From Klenkia taihuensis (GTDB taxonomy: Bacteria; Actinomycetota; Actinomycetes; Mycobacteriales; Geodermatophilaceae), in NCBI RefSeq assembly GCF_900112525.1, contig NZ_FOMD01000006.1:62001-126000 (forward strand): 64,000 nt of DNA, written 5' to 3'. Shown piece after piece: positions 15,533 to 24,415 of this stretch; position 1 is the stretch's first letter; each line of letters begins with the position of its first letter. Under the pieces are notes generated by a model. The model did not search any database. It was given only the letters and a program-made list of their open reading frames with translations, and had not been told where the DNA came from. A program made the position numbers and the translations under genes.

Positions 15533-16207
15533 TCAGGGCGTGAAGCGGTAGCCCATCCCGGGTTCGGTGTGCAGATAGCGCGGGTGGGCGGGGTCGGGCT
15601 CCAGCTTGCGGCGCAGCTGGGCCAGGTAGACCCGCAGGTAGTTGGTCTCCCGCTCGTACGCCGGGCCCCACACCGACTGCAGCAGCTGCTTCTGCCCGAC
15701 CAGCCGGCCCGGCGCCCGCACCAGCTCGCTCAGCAGCGCCCACTCGGTGGGGGTCAGCCGCACCGCGGCGCCGTCCACGGTCACCTGCCGCGCGGCGAGG
15801 TCGACGGTGAAGGCGTCGGTGACCACCACCGGCTCGGCGGGGGCGTCGGACCGGCGGCGCACCAGCGACCGCAGCCGGGCCAGCAGCTCGTCCATGTCGA
15901 AGGGCTTGGTCACGTAGTCGTCGGCGCCGGCGTCCAGCGCGTCGACCTTGTCCCGGCTGTCCGAGCGCGCCGACAGCACCAGCACCGGCCCGGTGAACCA
16001 GGGCCGCAGCCCGGCGAGCACCTCCGTGCCGTCCAGGTCGGGCAGGCCCAGGTCCAGGACGACGACGTCGGGGTGCGCCGCCGCGGCCTCGCGCAGCGCG
16101 GTGGACCCGTCGGGGGCGGTGACCACCTCGTGGCCGGCCGCGCGCAGGGTGATCCGCAGCGCCCGCAGCAGCTGCACGTCGTCGTCGACGACCAGCACCC
16201 GGCTCAT
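15533..16207 (-). CDS. kdpE: KdpE response regulator (OmpR family)
   Basis: A 224-residue two-domain regulator. The receiver domain has acidic residues D8-D10, phospho-acceptor D52 (VVLDLGLPD) and K101 (YVTKPFD). The C-terminal winged helix includes LTPTEWALLSELVRAPGRLV, NYLRVYLAQLRRKLE and a GMGYRF end, as in KdpE. It accepts phosphate from KdpD and activates the Kdp potassium pump genes when potassium is scarce or turgor falls. Its ATG overlaps the kdpD stop (ATGA). The kdpDE pair is transcribed away from kdpFABC, unlike the common kdpFABCDE order. CGTCA repeats upstream of kdpF and kdpD are its likely binding sites. Confidence 0.93.
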   Translation of the reverse strand: MSRVLVVDDDVQLLRALRITLRAAGHEVVTAPDGSTALREAAAAHPDVVVLDLGLPDLDGTEVLAGLRPWFTGPVLVLSARSDSRDKVDALDAGADDYVTKPFDMDELLARLRSLVRRRSDAPAEPVVVTDAFTVDLAARQVTVDGAAVRLTPTEWALLSELVRAPGRLVGQKQLLQSVWGPAYERETNYLRVYLAQLRRKLEPDPAHPRYLHTEPGMGYRFTP

Positions 16208-18666
16208 GCCGCCACCTGCAGCGACAGCACCATGGTCAGCCCGCCGCCGGGGGTGTCCTCGGCGTCCAGCGTGCCGCCCATCGCCTCGGTGAGCCCGCGG
16301 GCCACCGCCAGCCCCAGCCCGACGCCGTGCCCGGACGGGCTGTCGCCGAGGCGCTGGAAGGGGGCGAACACCCGCTCCCGGTCGGCGGCGGGGACGCCAG
16401 GGCCGCGGTCGACGACCCGCAGCTCCACCCGGTCGGGCAGGCAGCCGGCGGTGACCGCCAGCGGGCCGGCCGGGGCGTGCTTGGCGGCGTTGTCGACCAG
16501 GTTGGCGACGACGCGCTCCAGCAGGCCGGGGTCGGCGAGCACCGGCGGCAGGTCGTCGGGGGCGGTCACGGTGACCCGGGTGGGGTCCTCCAGCCAGGTC
16601 AAGGCGCGGTGCACCACGCCCACCAGGTCGGCCGGGGCGGTCACCGGCGTGACGGCCCCGGCCTGCAGGCGGCTCATGTCCAGCAGGTTGTCGACCAGGC
16701 CGGCCAGCCGGTCGGCGGACTCGTCGACGGTCTCCACCAGCTCGGCCCGGTCGTCGTCGGTGAGCGCCAGCTGGGTGGAGCGCAGCGCGGAGGAGGCGGC
16801 CTTGATGCCGGCCAGCGGGGTGCGCAGGTCGTGGCTGACCGCGGCCAGCAGCGCCGTCCGCATGCTGTTGCCGGCGGCCAGCCGGTCGGCCTCGGCGGCC
16901 GCCGCGGCCAGCCGGCCCTGCTTCAGGGCCACCGCGGCCTGCTCGGCGAAGGCGACCAGCACCCGCCGCTCGCCCGGGGCCAGCGCCCGGCCGCAGAGCT
17001 GCAGCTGCAGGGTGTCGGTGACCGGCACGGTGTCGACGTCCCCGGCCGGCTCCCCGCAGGAGCCGACGACGGTGCCGGACTCGACCAGCGCGACCGACTG
17101 CAGCGCGAAGGCCTCCCGGACCTTCTCCAGCATGGCCTGCATGCCTCCGCCACCGGCCAGCACCGACCGGGACAGCGAGGCCAGCAGCGCGGTCTCGGCG
17201 CGGGAGCGGGCCGCCGCGGTGGCCCGCTGGGCCGACCGGTCGACCACGGTGGCCACGGCGACCGCGACCACGAGGTAGCCGGCGAGGGCGACCAGGTCGT
17301 CGAGCCGGGCGACGGTCAGCCGGCCGGTGGGCTGGGTGAAGAACCAGTTCTCGACCAGTGCCCCGACGACGGCGGCCAGCAGCGCCGGCCACAGCCCGCC
17401 GACGAGGGCGACGGCCACGACCAGGAGCAGGAAGACCAGCAGCACGCTGGCCAGCGACAGCGCCGGGCCCGCGGCCAGGCACACCGCGGTGACGGCGGGG
17501 ATGCCGGCCACGGCCAGCGCGACCCCGGCCCAGCGGCGGCGGGCGGTGAGCGCGCCGGTGAGCGGGGGCAGCCGCAACCCGCGGGAGCCCGCGGCGGAGT
17601 GCGTGACGATGTGCACGTCGATCTCGCCGGAGCCGGCGATGACCGCTCCGCCCACTCCGCCGCGGACGGCCCGGGCCCAGCGGTTGCGCCGGGAGGTGCC
17701 GACGACGAGCTGGGTGGCGTCGGCGCCGCGGGCGAACTCCAGCAGCGCGGCCGCGACGTCGTCCCCGACGACCTGGTGGTAGCTGCCGCCGAGGGACTCC
17801 ACCAGCGCCCGCTGCGCGCGCAGCGCGGCGGGGGAGGCGCCGGTCAGGCCGTCGGAGCGCAGCACGTGCACGGCCAGCAGGTCGCCGTCGCCCTGCCGGC
17901 GGGCGACCCGGGAGGCCCGCCGGATGAGCGTCTCGCCCTCGGGCCCGCCGGTGAGGGCGACGACGACGCGCTCGCGGGTCTCCCAGACGTGGTCGATGTC
18001 GTGCTCAGCGCGGTAGCGGCGCAGGCCCTCGTCGACCCGGTCGGCCAGCCACAGCAGCGCCAGCTCGCGCAGCGCGGTCAGGTTGCCGATGCGGAACCAG
18101 TTGCCCATCGCGGCATCCACCCGCTCGGGCGGGTAGACGTTGCCGTGCGCCAGCCGCCGGCGCAGCGCCTCGGGCGACATGTCGACCAGCTCGACCTGGT
18201 CGGCCCGGCGGACGACCTCGTCGGGCACGGTCTCGCCCTGGGTGACGCCGGTGATCTGCGCGACGACGTCGGTGAGGCTGGCCAGGTGCTGCACGTTCAC
18301 CGTGGTGATCACGCAGATGCCGGCGGCGACGAACTCCTCGACGTCCTGCCAGCGGTACTCGTTGCGCGAGCCGGGGGCGTTGGAGTGGGCGAGCTCGTCG
18401 ACCACCACCACCTCGGGGTGGCGGGCCAGCACGCCGTCGACGTCCAGCTCGGACAGCGCCACGCCGCGGTGGGTGACGGTCGCGCGGGGCACGACCTCCA
18501 GGCCCTCGAGCTGGGCGGCCGTCCGGTCCCGGCCGTGCGTCTCGACCACGCCGACGACGACGTCGGCCCCGCGCTCGGCGCGGCGGCGTGCCTCGCCGAG
18601 CGCGGCGAAGGTCTTCCCGACGCCCGGTGCGGCGCCCAGGTAGACGCGCAACGTGCCCCGGCCCAT
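16204..18666 (-). CDS. kdpD: KdpD sensor histidine kinase
   Basis: An 820-residue sensor kinase. The N-terminal KdpD domain has the Walker A loop GAAPGVGKT (residues 11-19) and the family motif DELAHSNAPGSRNEYRWQDV. A universal-stress-type domain follows, then four close membrane helices (about 375-470), a GAF-like domain, HisKA with H612 in SHDLRTPLAG, and an ATPase domain with NLVDNAAKHAP and GVGLGLAVARG. It senses potassium and osmotic state and phosphorylates KdpE. Length is slightly below E. coli KdpD, with no domain missing. The start ATG at 18666 lies 58 bases after the hypothetical gene 18724-19203; two CGTCA boxes (18711, 18722) sit in that gap. Confidence 0.95.
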   Translation of the reverse strand: MGRGTLRVYLGAAPGVGKTFAALGEARRRAERGADVVVGVVETHGRDRTAAQLEGLEVVPRATVTHRGVALSELDVDGVLARHPEVVVVDELAHSNAPGSRNEYRWQDVEEFVAAGICVITTVNVQHLASLTDVVAQITGVTQGETVPDEVVRRADQVELVDMSPEALRRRLAHGNVYPPERVDAAMGNWFRIGNLTALRELALLWLADRVDEGLRRYRAEHDIDHVWETRERVVVALTGGPEGETLIRRASRVARRQGDGDLLAVHVLRSDGLTGASPAALRAQRALVESLGGSYHQVVGDDVAAALLEFARGADATQLVVGTSRRNRWARAVRGGVGGAVIAGSGEIDVHIVTHSAAGSRGLRLPPLTGALTARRRWAGVALAVAGIPAVTAVCLAAGPALSLASVLLVFLLLVVAVALVGGLWPALLAAVVGALVENWFFTQPTGRLTVARLDDLVALAGYLVVAVAVATVVDRSAQRATAAARSRAETALLASLSRSVLAGGGGMQAMLEKVREAFALQSVALVESGTVVGSCGEPAGDVDTVPVTDTLQLQLCGRALAPGERRVLVAFAEQAAVALKQGRLAAAAAEADRLAAGNSMRTALLAAVSHDLRTPLAGIKAASSALRSTQLALTDDDRAELVETVDESADRLAGLVDNLLDMSRLQAGAVTPVTAPADLVGVVHRALTWLEDPTRVTVTAPDDLPPVLADPGLLERVVANLVDNAAKHAPAGPLAVTAGCLPDRVELRVVDRGPGVPAADRERVFAPFQRLGDSPSGHGVGLGLAVARGLTEAMGGTLDAEDTPGGGLTMVLSLQVAA

Positions 18667-18710
18667 GCACCCATGATCACCCGCCCCGCCGCCCAGCAGG
18701 TCGAGGCGGG

Positions 18711-18731
18711 CGTCAAGGACTCGTCAGGATC
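18711..18731. promoter_or_regulatory. Pair of 11-bp-phased CGTCA boxes upstream of kdpD (candidate KdpE site)
   Basis: CGTCAAGGAC at 18711 and CGTCAGGATC at 18722 are direct repeats exactly 11 bases apart, 45-65 bases upstream of the kdpD start. The same boxes occur in front of kdpF. This matches the tandem sites of OmpR-family regulators. Autoregulation by KdpE is inferred. Confidence 0.55.
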
Positions 18732-19203
18732 GCCCGCGGGGGTGACGCCACTCCAGGTCCCAGGTCTCCCCGGGGCGCAGCGCGCGCCAGCGGGACCGGG
18801 CCTCCCGCAGCGCGGCGGCGGCCCGGTGCAGCTCGGCGGCCGGCACCCAGGCCACCTGCTGCGCGGGCACAGCCTCACCGCGGGAGAGCCGGGCGACGGC
18901 GTCGGCGAGGGTCTCGGCCCGGCCGATCGCGTCGCGCCGCTCCTTCTTGAGCCTCTCCGACCGCGGGCGGGCCTGCGGCGGCTGCCGGCCCGACACGTGG
19001 GTCATCGAGCCCCACACCACGCCGTCGGCGATGCAGCCCCAGATGCCGTCGCGCACCCCCAGCTCGGTCTCCACCAGCAGGTGCACCAGGTCGTGCGGCA
19101 GGTCCTCGCCGCCCCCGGCGCCGCGGAGGGTGAACGCGACGCCGTCGTCCCGGGTCAGCGGGGTGACCACCGGCCGCCGGTCGGCCATCCGCTCGAACAC
19201 CAC
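18724..19203 (-). CDS. Hypothetical protein between kdpDE and the kdp promoter region
   Basis: A 159-residue soluble protein that I do not recognise. It begins with a short beta-rich part, then DLPHDLVHLLVETELGVRDG with an HxxxH pair, then IWGCIADGVVWGSM, followed by a charged helical half (RPRSERLKKERRDAIGRAE, then AELHRAAAALREAR) and an Arg-rich end. The GTG at 19203 is preferred because GGAGG lies six bases upstream; GTGs at 19200 and 19209 are alternatives. It is co-directional with kdpDE and its promoter would share the CGTCA array 19257-19312. An HxxxH plus a distant Glu could be a metal site, but no function is proposed. Confidence 0.6.
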   Translation of the reverse strand: MVFERMADRRPVVTPLTRDDGVAFTLRGAGGGEDLPHDLVHLLVETELGVRDGIWGCIADGVVWGSMTHVSGRQPPQARPRSERLKKERRDAIGRAETLADAVARLSRGEAVPAQQVAWVPAAELHRAAAALREARSRWRALRPGETWDLEWRHPRGRS

Positions 19204-19256
19204 CCGCACCCCTCCAGGGTGCCGCGCCCGGTCAACCGGGTTGCGCGGGTCACCGG

Positions 19257-19312
19257 CCGTCAGGACGGCGTCAAGGGCGGCGCAGCGCGGCGTCAAGGAC
19301 GCGTCAAGACCG
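19257..19312. promoter_or_regulatory. Array of helically phased CGTCA boxes upstream of kdpF (candidate KdpE operator)
   Basis: CGTCA units begin at 19258, 19269, 19291 and 19302, that is 11, 22 and 11 bases apart, so all lie on one face of the helix. Full units are CGTCAGGACG, CGTCAAGGGC, CGTCAAGGAC and CGTCAAGACC. The last abuts the putative -35 region of the kdp promoter (19313-19318). The same box pair occurs before kdpD. The array lies between divergent genes and could act on both sides. Confidence 0.6.
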
Positions 19313-19341
19313 GGTGCAACCGGGCCGGCCGCTCCTAGCGT
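19313..19341 (+). promoter_or_regulatory. Putative kdp promoter
   Basis: TAGCGT at 19336-19341 fits the -10 pattern TAnnnT. The -35 region 17 bases upstream (GGTGCA, 19313-19318) is poor, as expected for an activator-dependent promoter, and directly follows the last CGTCA box. The predicted transcript would start about 50 bases before the 27-codon gene. Confidence 0.42.
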
Positions 19342-19399
19342 CGCCGACCGCGTGGGACCGGTGCGGAGCCGGTCCCGGAGACGAGAGAAGGCGACAACG

Positions 19400-19483
19400 G
19401 TGACCGACGTGGTCTACGTGCTCCTCACGCTGGCGGTCTTCGGGCTGCTGGCCCTGGCCGTGCGCGGGGTGGAGCGGCTGTGA
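19400..19483 (+). CDS. 27-residue membrane mini-protein, first gene of the kdp operon
   Basis: GTG 19400 opens a 27-codon frame (starting [19 protein letters not shown] and ending in a basic VERL-type tail) with AGAAGG upstream. It encodes a single hydrophobic helix with an acidic N-terminus and a basic C-terminus. Its stop overlaps the GTG of kdpF (GTGA), so translation is coupled to the Kdp pump. Short proteins of this pattern appear ahead of kdpF in other actinobacteria as far as I recall, but I know of no assigned role. It could be an additional Kdp subunit, stabiliser or leader. Confidence 0.7.
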   Translation: MTDVVYVLLTLAVFGLLALAVRGVERL

Positions 19484-19566
19484 TCGAGACCTGGATCGGT
19501 CTGGCGGTGGCGGTCGGGCTGACCGGCTACCTGCTGGCGTCCCTGCTGTTCCCGGACCGGTTCTGA
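19480..19566 (+). CDS. kdpF: KdpF, small membrane subunit of the potassium pump
   Basis: A 28-residue single-helix protein ([19 protein letters not shown] core, ending PDRF, the typical KdpF end PERF/PDRF). KdpF stabilises the KdpABC complex in the membrane. It overlaps the preceding mini-gene by four bases and its TGA (19564-19566) overlaps the kdpA ATG by one base. It is too short for many gene callers. Confidence 0.85.
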   Translation: MIETWIGLAVAVGLTGYLLASLLFPDRF

Positions 19567-21197
19567 TGGGGTCGGCCGCAGCCGGGTGGCTGCAGCTGGG
19601 CCTGCTGGTCGTGGCGCTCGCGGTGGTGCACAGGCCGCTGGGCGACTGGATGGCCCGGGTCTTCACCGCGCAGCAGCACTGGCGGGTCGAGAAGCTGACC
19701 TACCGGCTGGTCGGGGTGGACGCCGGCGCCGAGCAGCGCTGGCCCACCTACCTGCGCAGCGTCCTGACCTTCTCGCTGGTCGGCGTGCTGGTGCTCTACG
19801 CCCTCCAGCGACTGCAGGGCCTGCTCCCGCTGGGCAACGGCATGGCCGCGGTCGAGCCGGCCAACGCCTGGAACACCGCGATCAGCTTCGTGACCAACAC
19901 GAACTGGCAGGGCTACGCCGGTGAGTCGACGATGGGCCACCTGGTCCAGATGGCCGGCCTCGCGGTGCAGAACTTCGTCTCCGCGGCCGTGGGCCTGGCC
20001 GTCCTCGTGGCGCTGGTGCGCGGGTTCGTCCGCCGCGGCACCGACCGGCTGGGCAACGCGTGGGTCGACATCACCCGCGCCGTCGTCCGGCTGCTGCTGC
20101 CCCTCGCCGTCCTCGCGACCGTGGTCCTGGTGCTCGGCGGGGTCGTGCAGAACCTGCGCGCCGGAGGCGACGTCACCACGCTCACCGGGGGGTCGCAGTT
20201 CGTCCCCGGCGGGCCGGTCGCCTCGCAGGAGGCGATCAAGGAACTGGGCACCAACGGTGGCGGGTTCTACAACGCCAACTCCGCGCACCCCTTCGAGGGG
20301 CCGACCGCGTGGGTGTCGCTGTTCCAGGTCTTCCTGATGCTGGTCATCCCGTTCTCGCTGCCGCGGACCTTCGGGAAGATGGTGGGGGACCGCACGCAGG
20401 GCCTGGCGATCCTCGGCGTGATGGGCCTGCTGGCCGGCATCTCGCTGGCGCTGGTCAACGCCTTCCAGGCCGGCGCGCTCCCCGAGGGCCAGGAGGTCCG
20501 CTTCGGCGGCCCGCTGTCCTCGCTGTTCGCCGCGTCGACCACGCTCACCTCGACCGGCGCGGTCAACTCCATGCACGACAGCTACACCCCGCTGGGCGGC
20601 ATGGTGACCCTGTTCAACATGATGCTCGGCGAGGTCGCGCCGGGCGGGGTCGGCTCGGGCCTGTACGGGATGCTCGTGCTCGCCGTCGTCGCCGTCTTCG
20701 TCGCCGGCCTCATGGTCGGCCGCACGCCGGAGTACCTGGGCAAGAAGCTGGGCCGCCGCGAGATGACCCTGGCCAGCCTCTACCTGCTGACCACCCCGGC
20801 CATCGTGCTCACCGGCACGGCGATCGCGATCGCGGTGCCCGCCGGGCAGGCCGGGATGCTCAACAGCGGCCCGCACGGGCTCTCCGAGGTGCTCTACGCC
20901 TTCACCTCGGCCGGCAACAACAACGGCTCCGCCTTCGCCGGGCTCAGCGCCAACACGCCCTTCTACAACACCGCGCTGGGGCTGGCGATGGTGCTCGGCC
21001 GGTTCGTGCCGATCATCCTGGTCGTCGCGCTGGCCGGGAAGCTCGCCGCGCAGGGGAAGGTCCCGGTCACCACCGGCACCCTGCCCACCCACCGCCCGCT
21101 GTTCGCCGGGCTGCTCACCGCCGTCGTCCTCGTGGTCGTCGGGCTCACCTACTTCCCGGTGCTCGCACTCGGGCCTCTCGCCGAAGGGCTGTCATGA
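19566..21197 (+). CDS. kdpA: KdpA, potassium-binding channel-like subunit of the Kdp ATPase
   Basis: A 543-residue membrane protein with about ten helices and four pseudo-repeats of a potassium-channel-like selectivity filter. Visible filter regions are [11 protein letters not shown] (about residue 113), [16 protein letters not shown] (about 228), and [12 protein letters not shown] (about 445). It forms the potassium entry path of the high-affinity K+ P-type pump KdpFABC. Start ATG overlaps the kdpF stop; the end overlaps kdpB (ATGA). Length matches the family (about 550 residues). No anomalies seen. Confidence 0.97.
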   Translation: MGSAAAGWLQLGLLVVALAVVHRPLGDWMARVFTAQQHWRVEKLTYRLVGVDAGAEQRWPTYLRSVLTFSLVGVLVLYALQRLQGLLPLGNGMAAVEPANAWNTAISFVTNTNWQGYAGESTMGHLVQMAGLAVQNFVSAAVGLAVLVALVRGFVRRGTDRLGNAWVDITRAVVRLLLPLAVLATVVLVLGGVVQNLRAGGDVTTLTGGSQFVPGGPVASQEAIKELGTNGGGFYNANSAHPFEGPTAWVSLFQVFLMLVIPFSLPRTFGKMVGDRTQGLAILGVMGLLAGISLALVNAFQAGALPEGQEVRFGGPLSSLFAASTTLTSTGAVNSMHDSYTPLGGMVTLFNMMLGEVAPGGVGSGLYGMLVLAVVAVFVAGLMVGRTPEYLGKKLGRREMTLASLYLLTTPAIVLTGTAIAIAVPAGQAGMLNSGPHGLSEVLYAFTSAGNNNGSAFAGLSANTPFYNTALGLAMVLGRFVPIILVVALAGKLAAQGKVPVTTGTLPTHRPLFAGLLTAVVLVVVGLTYFPVLALGPLAEGLS

Positions 21198-23221
21198 CCA
21201 CCCCCGTGCTCGACCGGGCACCCGCTCCGGAGACCGCGAAGCCCACCATCGAGTGGGCGCCGGCGTTCACCGGCGCGGTCCGCAAGCTCGACCCGCGCGG
21301 GCTGGTGCGCCAGCCCGTCGTGTTCACCGTCTGGGTCGGCTCGGTGTTCTCCACCGTGCTGGCCGTGCTGCACCCGTCGGTCTTCGGCTGGTCGATCGCG
21401 GTCTGGCTGTGGCTGACCGTGCTGTTCGCCAACGTCGCCGAGGCCGTCGCCGAGGGCCGCGGCAAGGCGCAGGCCGCGTCGCTGCGCAAGGCCAAGACCA
21501 CCGCCGTCGCGGTGCTGGAGGACGGTCGCGAGGTGCCGGCCGCCGACCTGCGGCCCGGCGACCGGGTCGTCGTGGTCGCCGGCCAGGTCGTCCCCGGGGA
21601 CGGCGACGTCGTCGAGGGCATCGCCAGCGTCGACGAGTCGGCCATCACCGGTGAGTCCGCGCCGGTGATCCGCGAGTCCGGCGGCGACCGGTGCGCCGTC
21701 ACCGGCGGGACCACGGTCCTCTCGGACCGCATCGTCGTCACCATCACCAGCAAGCCGGGCGAGACCTTCGTCGACCGGATGATCGCACTCGTCGAGGGCG
21801 CCTCGAGGCAGAAGACGCCCAACGAGGTGGCGCTGAACATCCTGCTGTCGTCGTTGACCATCGTCTTCCTGCTGGCCGTGGTGACGCTGGCGCCGATCGC
21901 CGCCTGGTCGGGCGCGGGCCAGTCGACCACCGTGCTCATCGCGCTGGTGGTCTGCCTGATCCCGACCACCATCGGTGCGCTGCTGAGCGCGATCGGCATC
22001 GCCGGGATGGACCGGCTGGTGCAGCGCAACGTGCTGGCGATGAGCGGCCGGGCCGTGGAGGCCGCCGGCGACGTCGGCACGCTGCTGCTGGACAAGACCG
22101 GCACCATCACGCTGGGCAACCGGCAGGCCGCCCGTTTCGTGCCGGTCGGGGACGCCTCCGTCGAGGAGGTCGCGCAGGCCGCGGTGCTCGCGTCGCTGGC
22201 CGACGAGACACCCGAGGGCCGGTCGGTCGTCGTCCTCGGCGGGGGAGCGGTCGACCGCCCCGCGGGGGCGGAGTTCGTGGAGTTCACCGCGCAGACCCGG
22301 ATGAGCGGGGTCGACCTGCCCGGCGGGCGCCAACTGCGCAAGGGCGCGGCCGGGGCCGTGCAGGCCTGGGTGCGCTCCCTCGGGGGCGACGTGCCCGCCG
22401 AGGCCGGGACGTCGGTCACCGAGATCTCGACGGCCGGCGGCACGCCGCTGGTGCTCGCGGAGAACGGGCCGGACGGCGCCCGGGTGCTCGGCGTCATCGA
22501 GCTCAAGGACGTCGTCAAGCCCGGGATGCGCGAGCGCTTCGACGAGCTGCGCCGGATGGGCATCCGCACCGTGATGATCACCGGCGACAACGAGGCCACC
22601 GCGCGGGCGATCGCCGCCGAGGCCGGGGTGGACGACGTGCTGGCCGAGGCGACGCCGGAGGACAAGCTGGCGCTGATCGCCAAGGAGCAGGAGGGCGGCC
22701 GGCTGGTCGCGATGACCGGGGACGGCACCAACGACGCCCCGGCGCTCGCCCAGGCCGACGTCGGCGTCGCGATGAACACCGGGACGTCGGCGGCCAAGGA
22801 GGCCGGCAACATGGTCGACCTCGACAGCGACCCCACGAAGCTGATCGAGATCGTGGCCATCGGCAAGCAGCTGCTCATCACCCGCGGCTCGCTGACCACG
22901 TTCTCCATCGCCAACGACCTGGCGAAGTACTTCGCGATCCTGCCGGCGATGTTCGCCCCGGTCTTCCCGGGCCTGGACGTGCTCAACGTGATGCGGCTGC
23001 ACTCGCCGGAGTCCGCGATCCTCTCCGCGGTGGTCTTCAACGCGCTGATCATCGTGGCGCTGGTGCCGCTGGCCCTCAAGGGCGTGACGTACCGGCCCGG
23101 GACGGCCTCGGCCCTGCTGTCCCGCAACCTCCTGGTCTACGGCGTCGGCGGCGTGGTGCTGCCCTTCGTCGGGATCAAGGCCATCGACCTGCTCGTGTCG
23201 CTCGTCCCAGGGATCTCGTGA
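21194..23221 (+). CDS. kdpB: KdpB, catalytic P-type ATPase subunit
   Basis: A 675-residue P-type ATPase. The phosphorylated aspartate is D300 in DKTGTIT; the actuator loop TGES and the hinge [20 protein letters not shown] are present, as are [13 protein letters not shown] and the KdpB-specific [21 protein letters not shown] membrane segment. It hydrolyses ATP to drive K+ import through KdpA. Four-base overlap with kdpA and one-base overlap with kdpC show tight coupling. Length and motifs are complete. Confidence 0.97.
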   Translation: MTTPVLDRAPAPETAKPTIEWAPAFTGAVRKLDPRGLVRQPVVFTVWVGSVFSTVLAVLHPSVFGWSIAVWLWLTVLFANVAEAVAEGRGKAQAASLRKAKTTAVAVLEDGREVPAADLRPGDRVVVVAGQVVPGDGDVVEGIASVDESAITGESAPVIRESGGDRCAVTGGTTVLSDRIVVTITSKPGETFVDRMIALVEGASRQKTPNEVALNILLSSLTIVFLLAVVTLAPIAAWSGAGQSTTVLIALVVCLIPTTIGALLSAIGIAGMDRLVQRNVLAMSGRAVEAAGDVGTLLLDKTGTITLGNRQAARFVPVGDASVEEVAQAAVLASLADETPEGRSVVVLGGGAVDRPAGAEFVEFTAQTRMSGVDLPGGRQLRKGAAGAVQAWVRSLGGDVPAEAGTSVTEISTAGGTPLVLAENGPDGARVLGVIELKDVVKPGMRERFDELRRMGIRTVMITGDNEATARAIAAEAGVDDVLAEATPEDKLALIAKEQEGGRLVAMTGDGTNDAPALAQADVGVAMNTGTSAAKEAGNMVDLDSDPTKLIEIVAIGKQLLITRGSLTTFSIANDLAKYFAILPAMFAPVFPGLDVLNVMRLHSPESAILSAVVFNALIIVALVPLALKGVTYRPGTASALLSRNLLVYGVGGVVLPFVGIKAIDLLVSLVPGIS

Positions 23222-23808
23222 TGACTCGTCAACTGATCGCCGGCCTGCGGGCCGTGCTGCTGGCCACCGTGGTGCTGGGCCTGGCCTACCCGCTGCTGAT
23301 GACCGGGTTCGCCCAGGTCGCTGTCCCCGGGCGGGCCGACGGGTCGCTGGTCACCTCGGCCGACGGCACCGTGGTCGGCTCGTCGCTGCTCGGCCAGGGC
23401 TTCGTGTCCGCCGACGGGTCGCCGCTGGCGCAGTACTTCCAGTCGCGGCCGTCGGCGGGGGACTGGGACGGTGCGGCGTCCGGCGGGTCCAACCTGGGGC
23501 CCTCGTCGTCGGAGCTGGCCGAGGCCGTGGCGTCCCGCCGCGCCGAGGTGGCGTCGTTCAACGGGGTGCCGGAGTCGCAGGTGCCCGACGACGCGGTGAC
23601 GACGTCGGCGTCCGGCCTGGACCCCGGCATCTCGCCGGCCTACGCCGCCATCCAGGTGGAGAGGGTGGCCGCCGCGCGCGGGGTGTCGCCGGCCGACGTC
23701 GAGGCGCTGGTCGAGCAGGCCACGCACGGCCGTGACCTGGGGTTCATCGGGGCGCCCGGCGTCGACGTCCTCGACCTCAACCTGGCCCTGGACCGCGCCT
23801 TCGGCTGA
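23221..23808 (+). CDS. kdpC: KdpC, accessory subunit of the Kdp ATPase
   Basis: A 195-residue protein with one N-terminal membrane helix (about residues 8-32, ending with the conserved AYPLLMTG) and an extracellular domain with LGQGFVSADGSPLAQYFQSRPS and the C-terminal DPGISPAYAAIQVERVA motif, all KdpC signatures. KdpC is needed for assembly and high-affinity transport. The ATG at 23221 uses the last base of the kdpB stop. A large inverted repeat follows at 23819-23873. Confidence 0.96.
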   Translation: MTRQLIAGLRAVLLATVVLGLAYPLLMTGFAQVAVPGRADGSLVTSADGTVVGSSLLGQGFVSADGSPLAQYFQSRPSAGDWDGAASGGSNLGPSSSELAEAVASRRAEVASFNGVPESQVPDDAVTTSASGLDPGISPAYAAIQVERVAAARGVSPADVEALVEQATHGRDLGFIGAPGVDVLDLNLALDRAFG

Positions 23809-23818
23809 GTGCTCCGCC

Positions 23819-23873
23819 GAGTGGCACACCAGCGGGCGTGCGGGCGACCCGCACGCCCGCTGAGGTGCCACTC
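23819..23873 (+). terminator. Two-tier hairpin terminator after the kdp operon
   Basis: Outer arms GAGTGGCAC (23819-23827) and GTGCCACTC (23865-23873) and inner 14-bp arms starting AGCGGGCGTG (from 23831) pair around a 3-nt loop, with a 3x3 internal loop between the stems. It begins 10 bases after the kdpC stop and has no T-run. It separates kdp from the tRNA gene. Confidence 0.72.
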
Positions 23874-23925
23874 GATGACACGCCGGTGACCGGGACCCCC
23901 CTGCGGGGCGGCGGCTCGGGGACTG

Positions 23926-23931
23926 TATGGT
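23926..23931 (+). promoter_or_regulatory. Probable -10 element of the tRNA-Ala gene
   Basis: TATGGT fits TAnnnT and lies 35 bases before the mature tRNA 5' end, in a short AT-richer stretch. No good -35 is visible 17 bases upstream. The identical hexamer also precedes the siderophore-interacting protein gene (56821). Confidence 0.45.
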
Positions 23932-23966
23932 TGTCGACGGCTCGGACACACCAGACCGGGTCGCAA

Positions 23967-24039
23967 GGGGCTGTGGCGCAGCTGGTAGCGCACCACACTG
24001 GCAGTGTGGGGGTCAGGGGTTCGAGTCCCCTCAGCTCCA
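23967..24039 (+). tRNA. tRNA-Ala (anticodon GGC)
   Basis: A 73-nt cloverleaf. Acceptor arms GGGGCTG and CAGCTCC pair with one G-U, the D arm contains GCGCAGCTGGTAGCGC, the anticodon stem CCACA/TGTGG encloses the loop CTGGCAG with anticodon GGC, and the T arm reads AGGGGTTCGAGTCCCCT. The discriminator is A. The 3' CCA is not encoded (ACCC follows), as is common in actinobacteria. GGC reads the GCC alanine codon, very abundant in this GC-rich genome. Confidence 0.95.
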
Positions 24040-24045
24040 CCCGAT

Positions 24046-24085
24046 CGACGAAGGCCGCTCTCCCCCGGGAGGGCGGCCTTCGTCG
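24046..24085 (+). terminator. Strong hairpin terminator after tRNA-Ala
   Basis: Arms 24046-24064 and 24067-24085 pair over 19 positions with one G-U (outer part CGACGAAGGCCGC). It starts 7 bases after the tRNA 3' end and is followed by TCTCC. It also lies downstream of the minus-strand gene 24105-24386 and may stop transcription from both sides. Confidence 0.85.
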
Positions 24086-24104
24086 TCTCCGGGGTGACCC
24101 GCTG

Positions 24105-24386
24105 TCAGGCCTCGGGGTCCCGGGCGAGCCGGCGACGGCTGGCAGCCACCCAGACCCCGCTCACCAGGGCGGCGCCCGCGGCAGCGGAGACCCAGGCCAC
24201 CCAGCCGCTGGGGAGCGGGGTCGTCGTGGTGACCGCGGCGGCGGCCAGGCCGATGCCGCCGAAGGCACCGACCGAGCCGAGGATGACGGCCGGCAGCCAG
24301 ATCATGTGCCCGCGCAGCGGCAGGGCCCGCCACGCGATGAGGCCGGCAGCGACCCCGACCAGGCCGGCGATGAGGGTCCCGGGCAC
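24105..24386 (-). CDS. Small membrane protein, unknown
   Basis: A 93-residue protein with three hydrophobic segments (GTLIAGLVGVAAGLIAW, IWLPAVILGSVGAFGGIGLA, and WVAWVSAAAGAALVSGVWVA) and an Arg-rich C-terminus. The GTG at 24386 has AGGAG five bases upstream. It lies 29 bases after the nhaA stop in the same direction and may be co-transcribed. I cannot assign a family; the Gly-rich helix start loosely recalls transglycosylase-associated (GlsB-like) proteins, but this is not convincing. Confidence 0.6.
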   Translation of the reverse strand: MPGTLIAGLVGVAAGLIAWRALPLRGHMIWLPAVILGSVGAFGGIGLAAAAVTTTTPLPSGWVAWVSAAAGAALVSGVWVAASRRRLARDPEA

Positions 24387-24415
24387 GGTCGCTCCTGTCC
24401 TCCGTCGGGGCGGTG

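Noticed and set aside
18711-18731. CGTCAA boxes as simple -35 elements (TTGACG on the minus strand)
   Set aside because: No matching -10 at 16-18 bases in that direction for either set; the 11-bp phase in two places fits an OmpR-type operator better.
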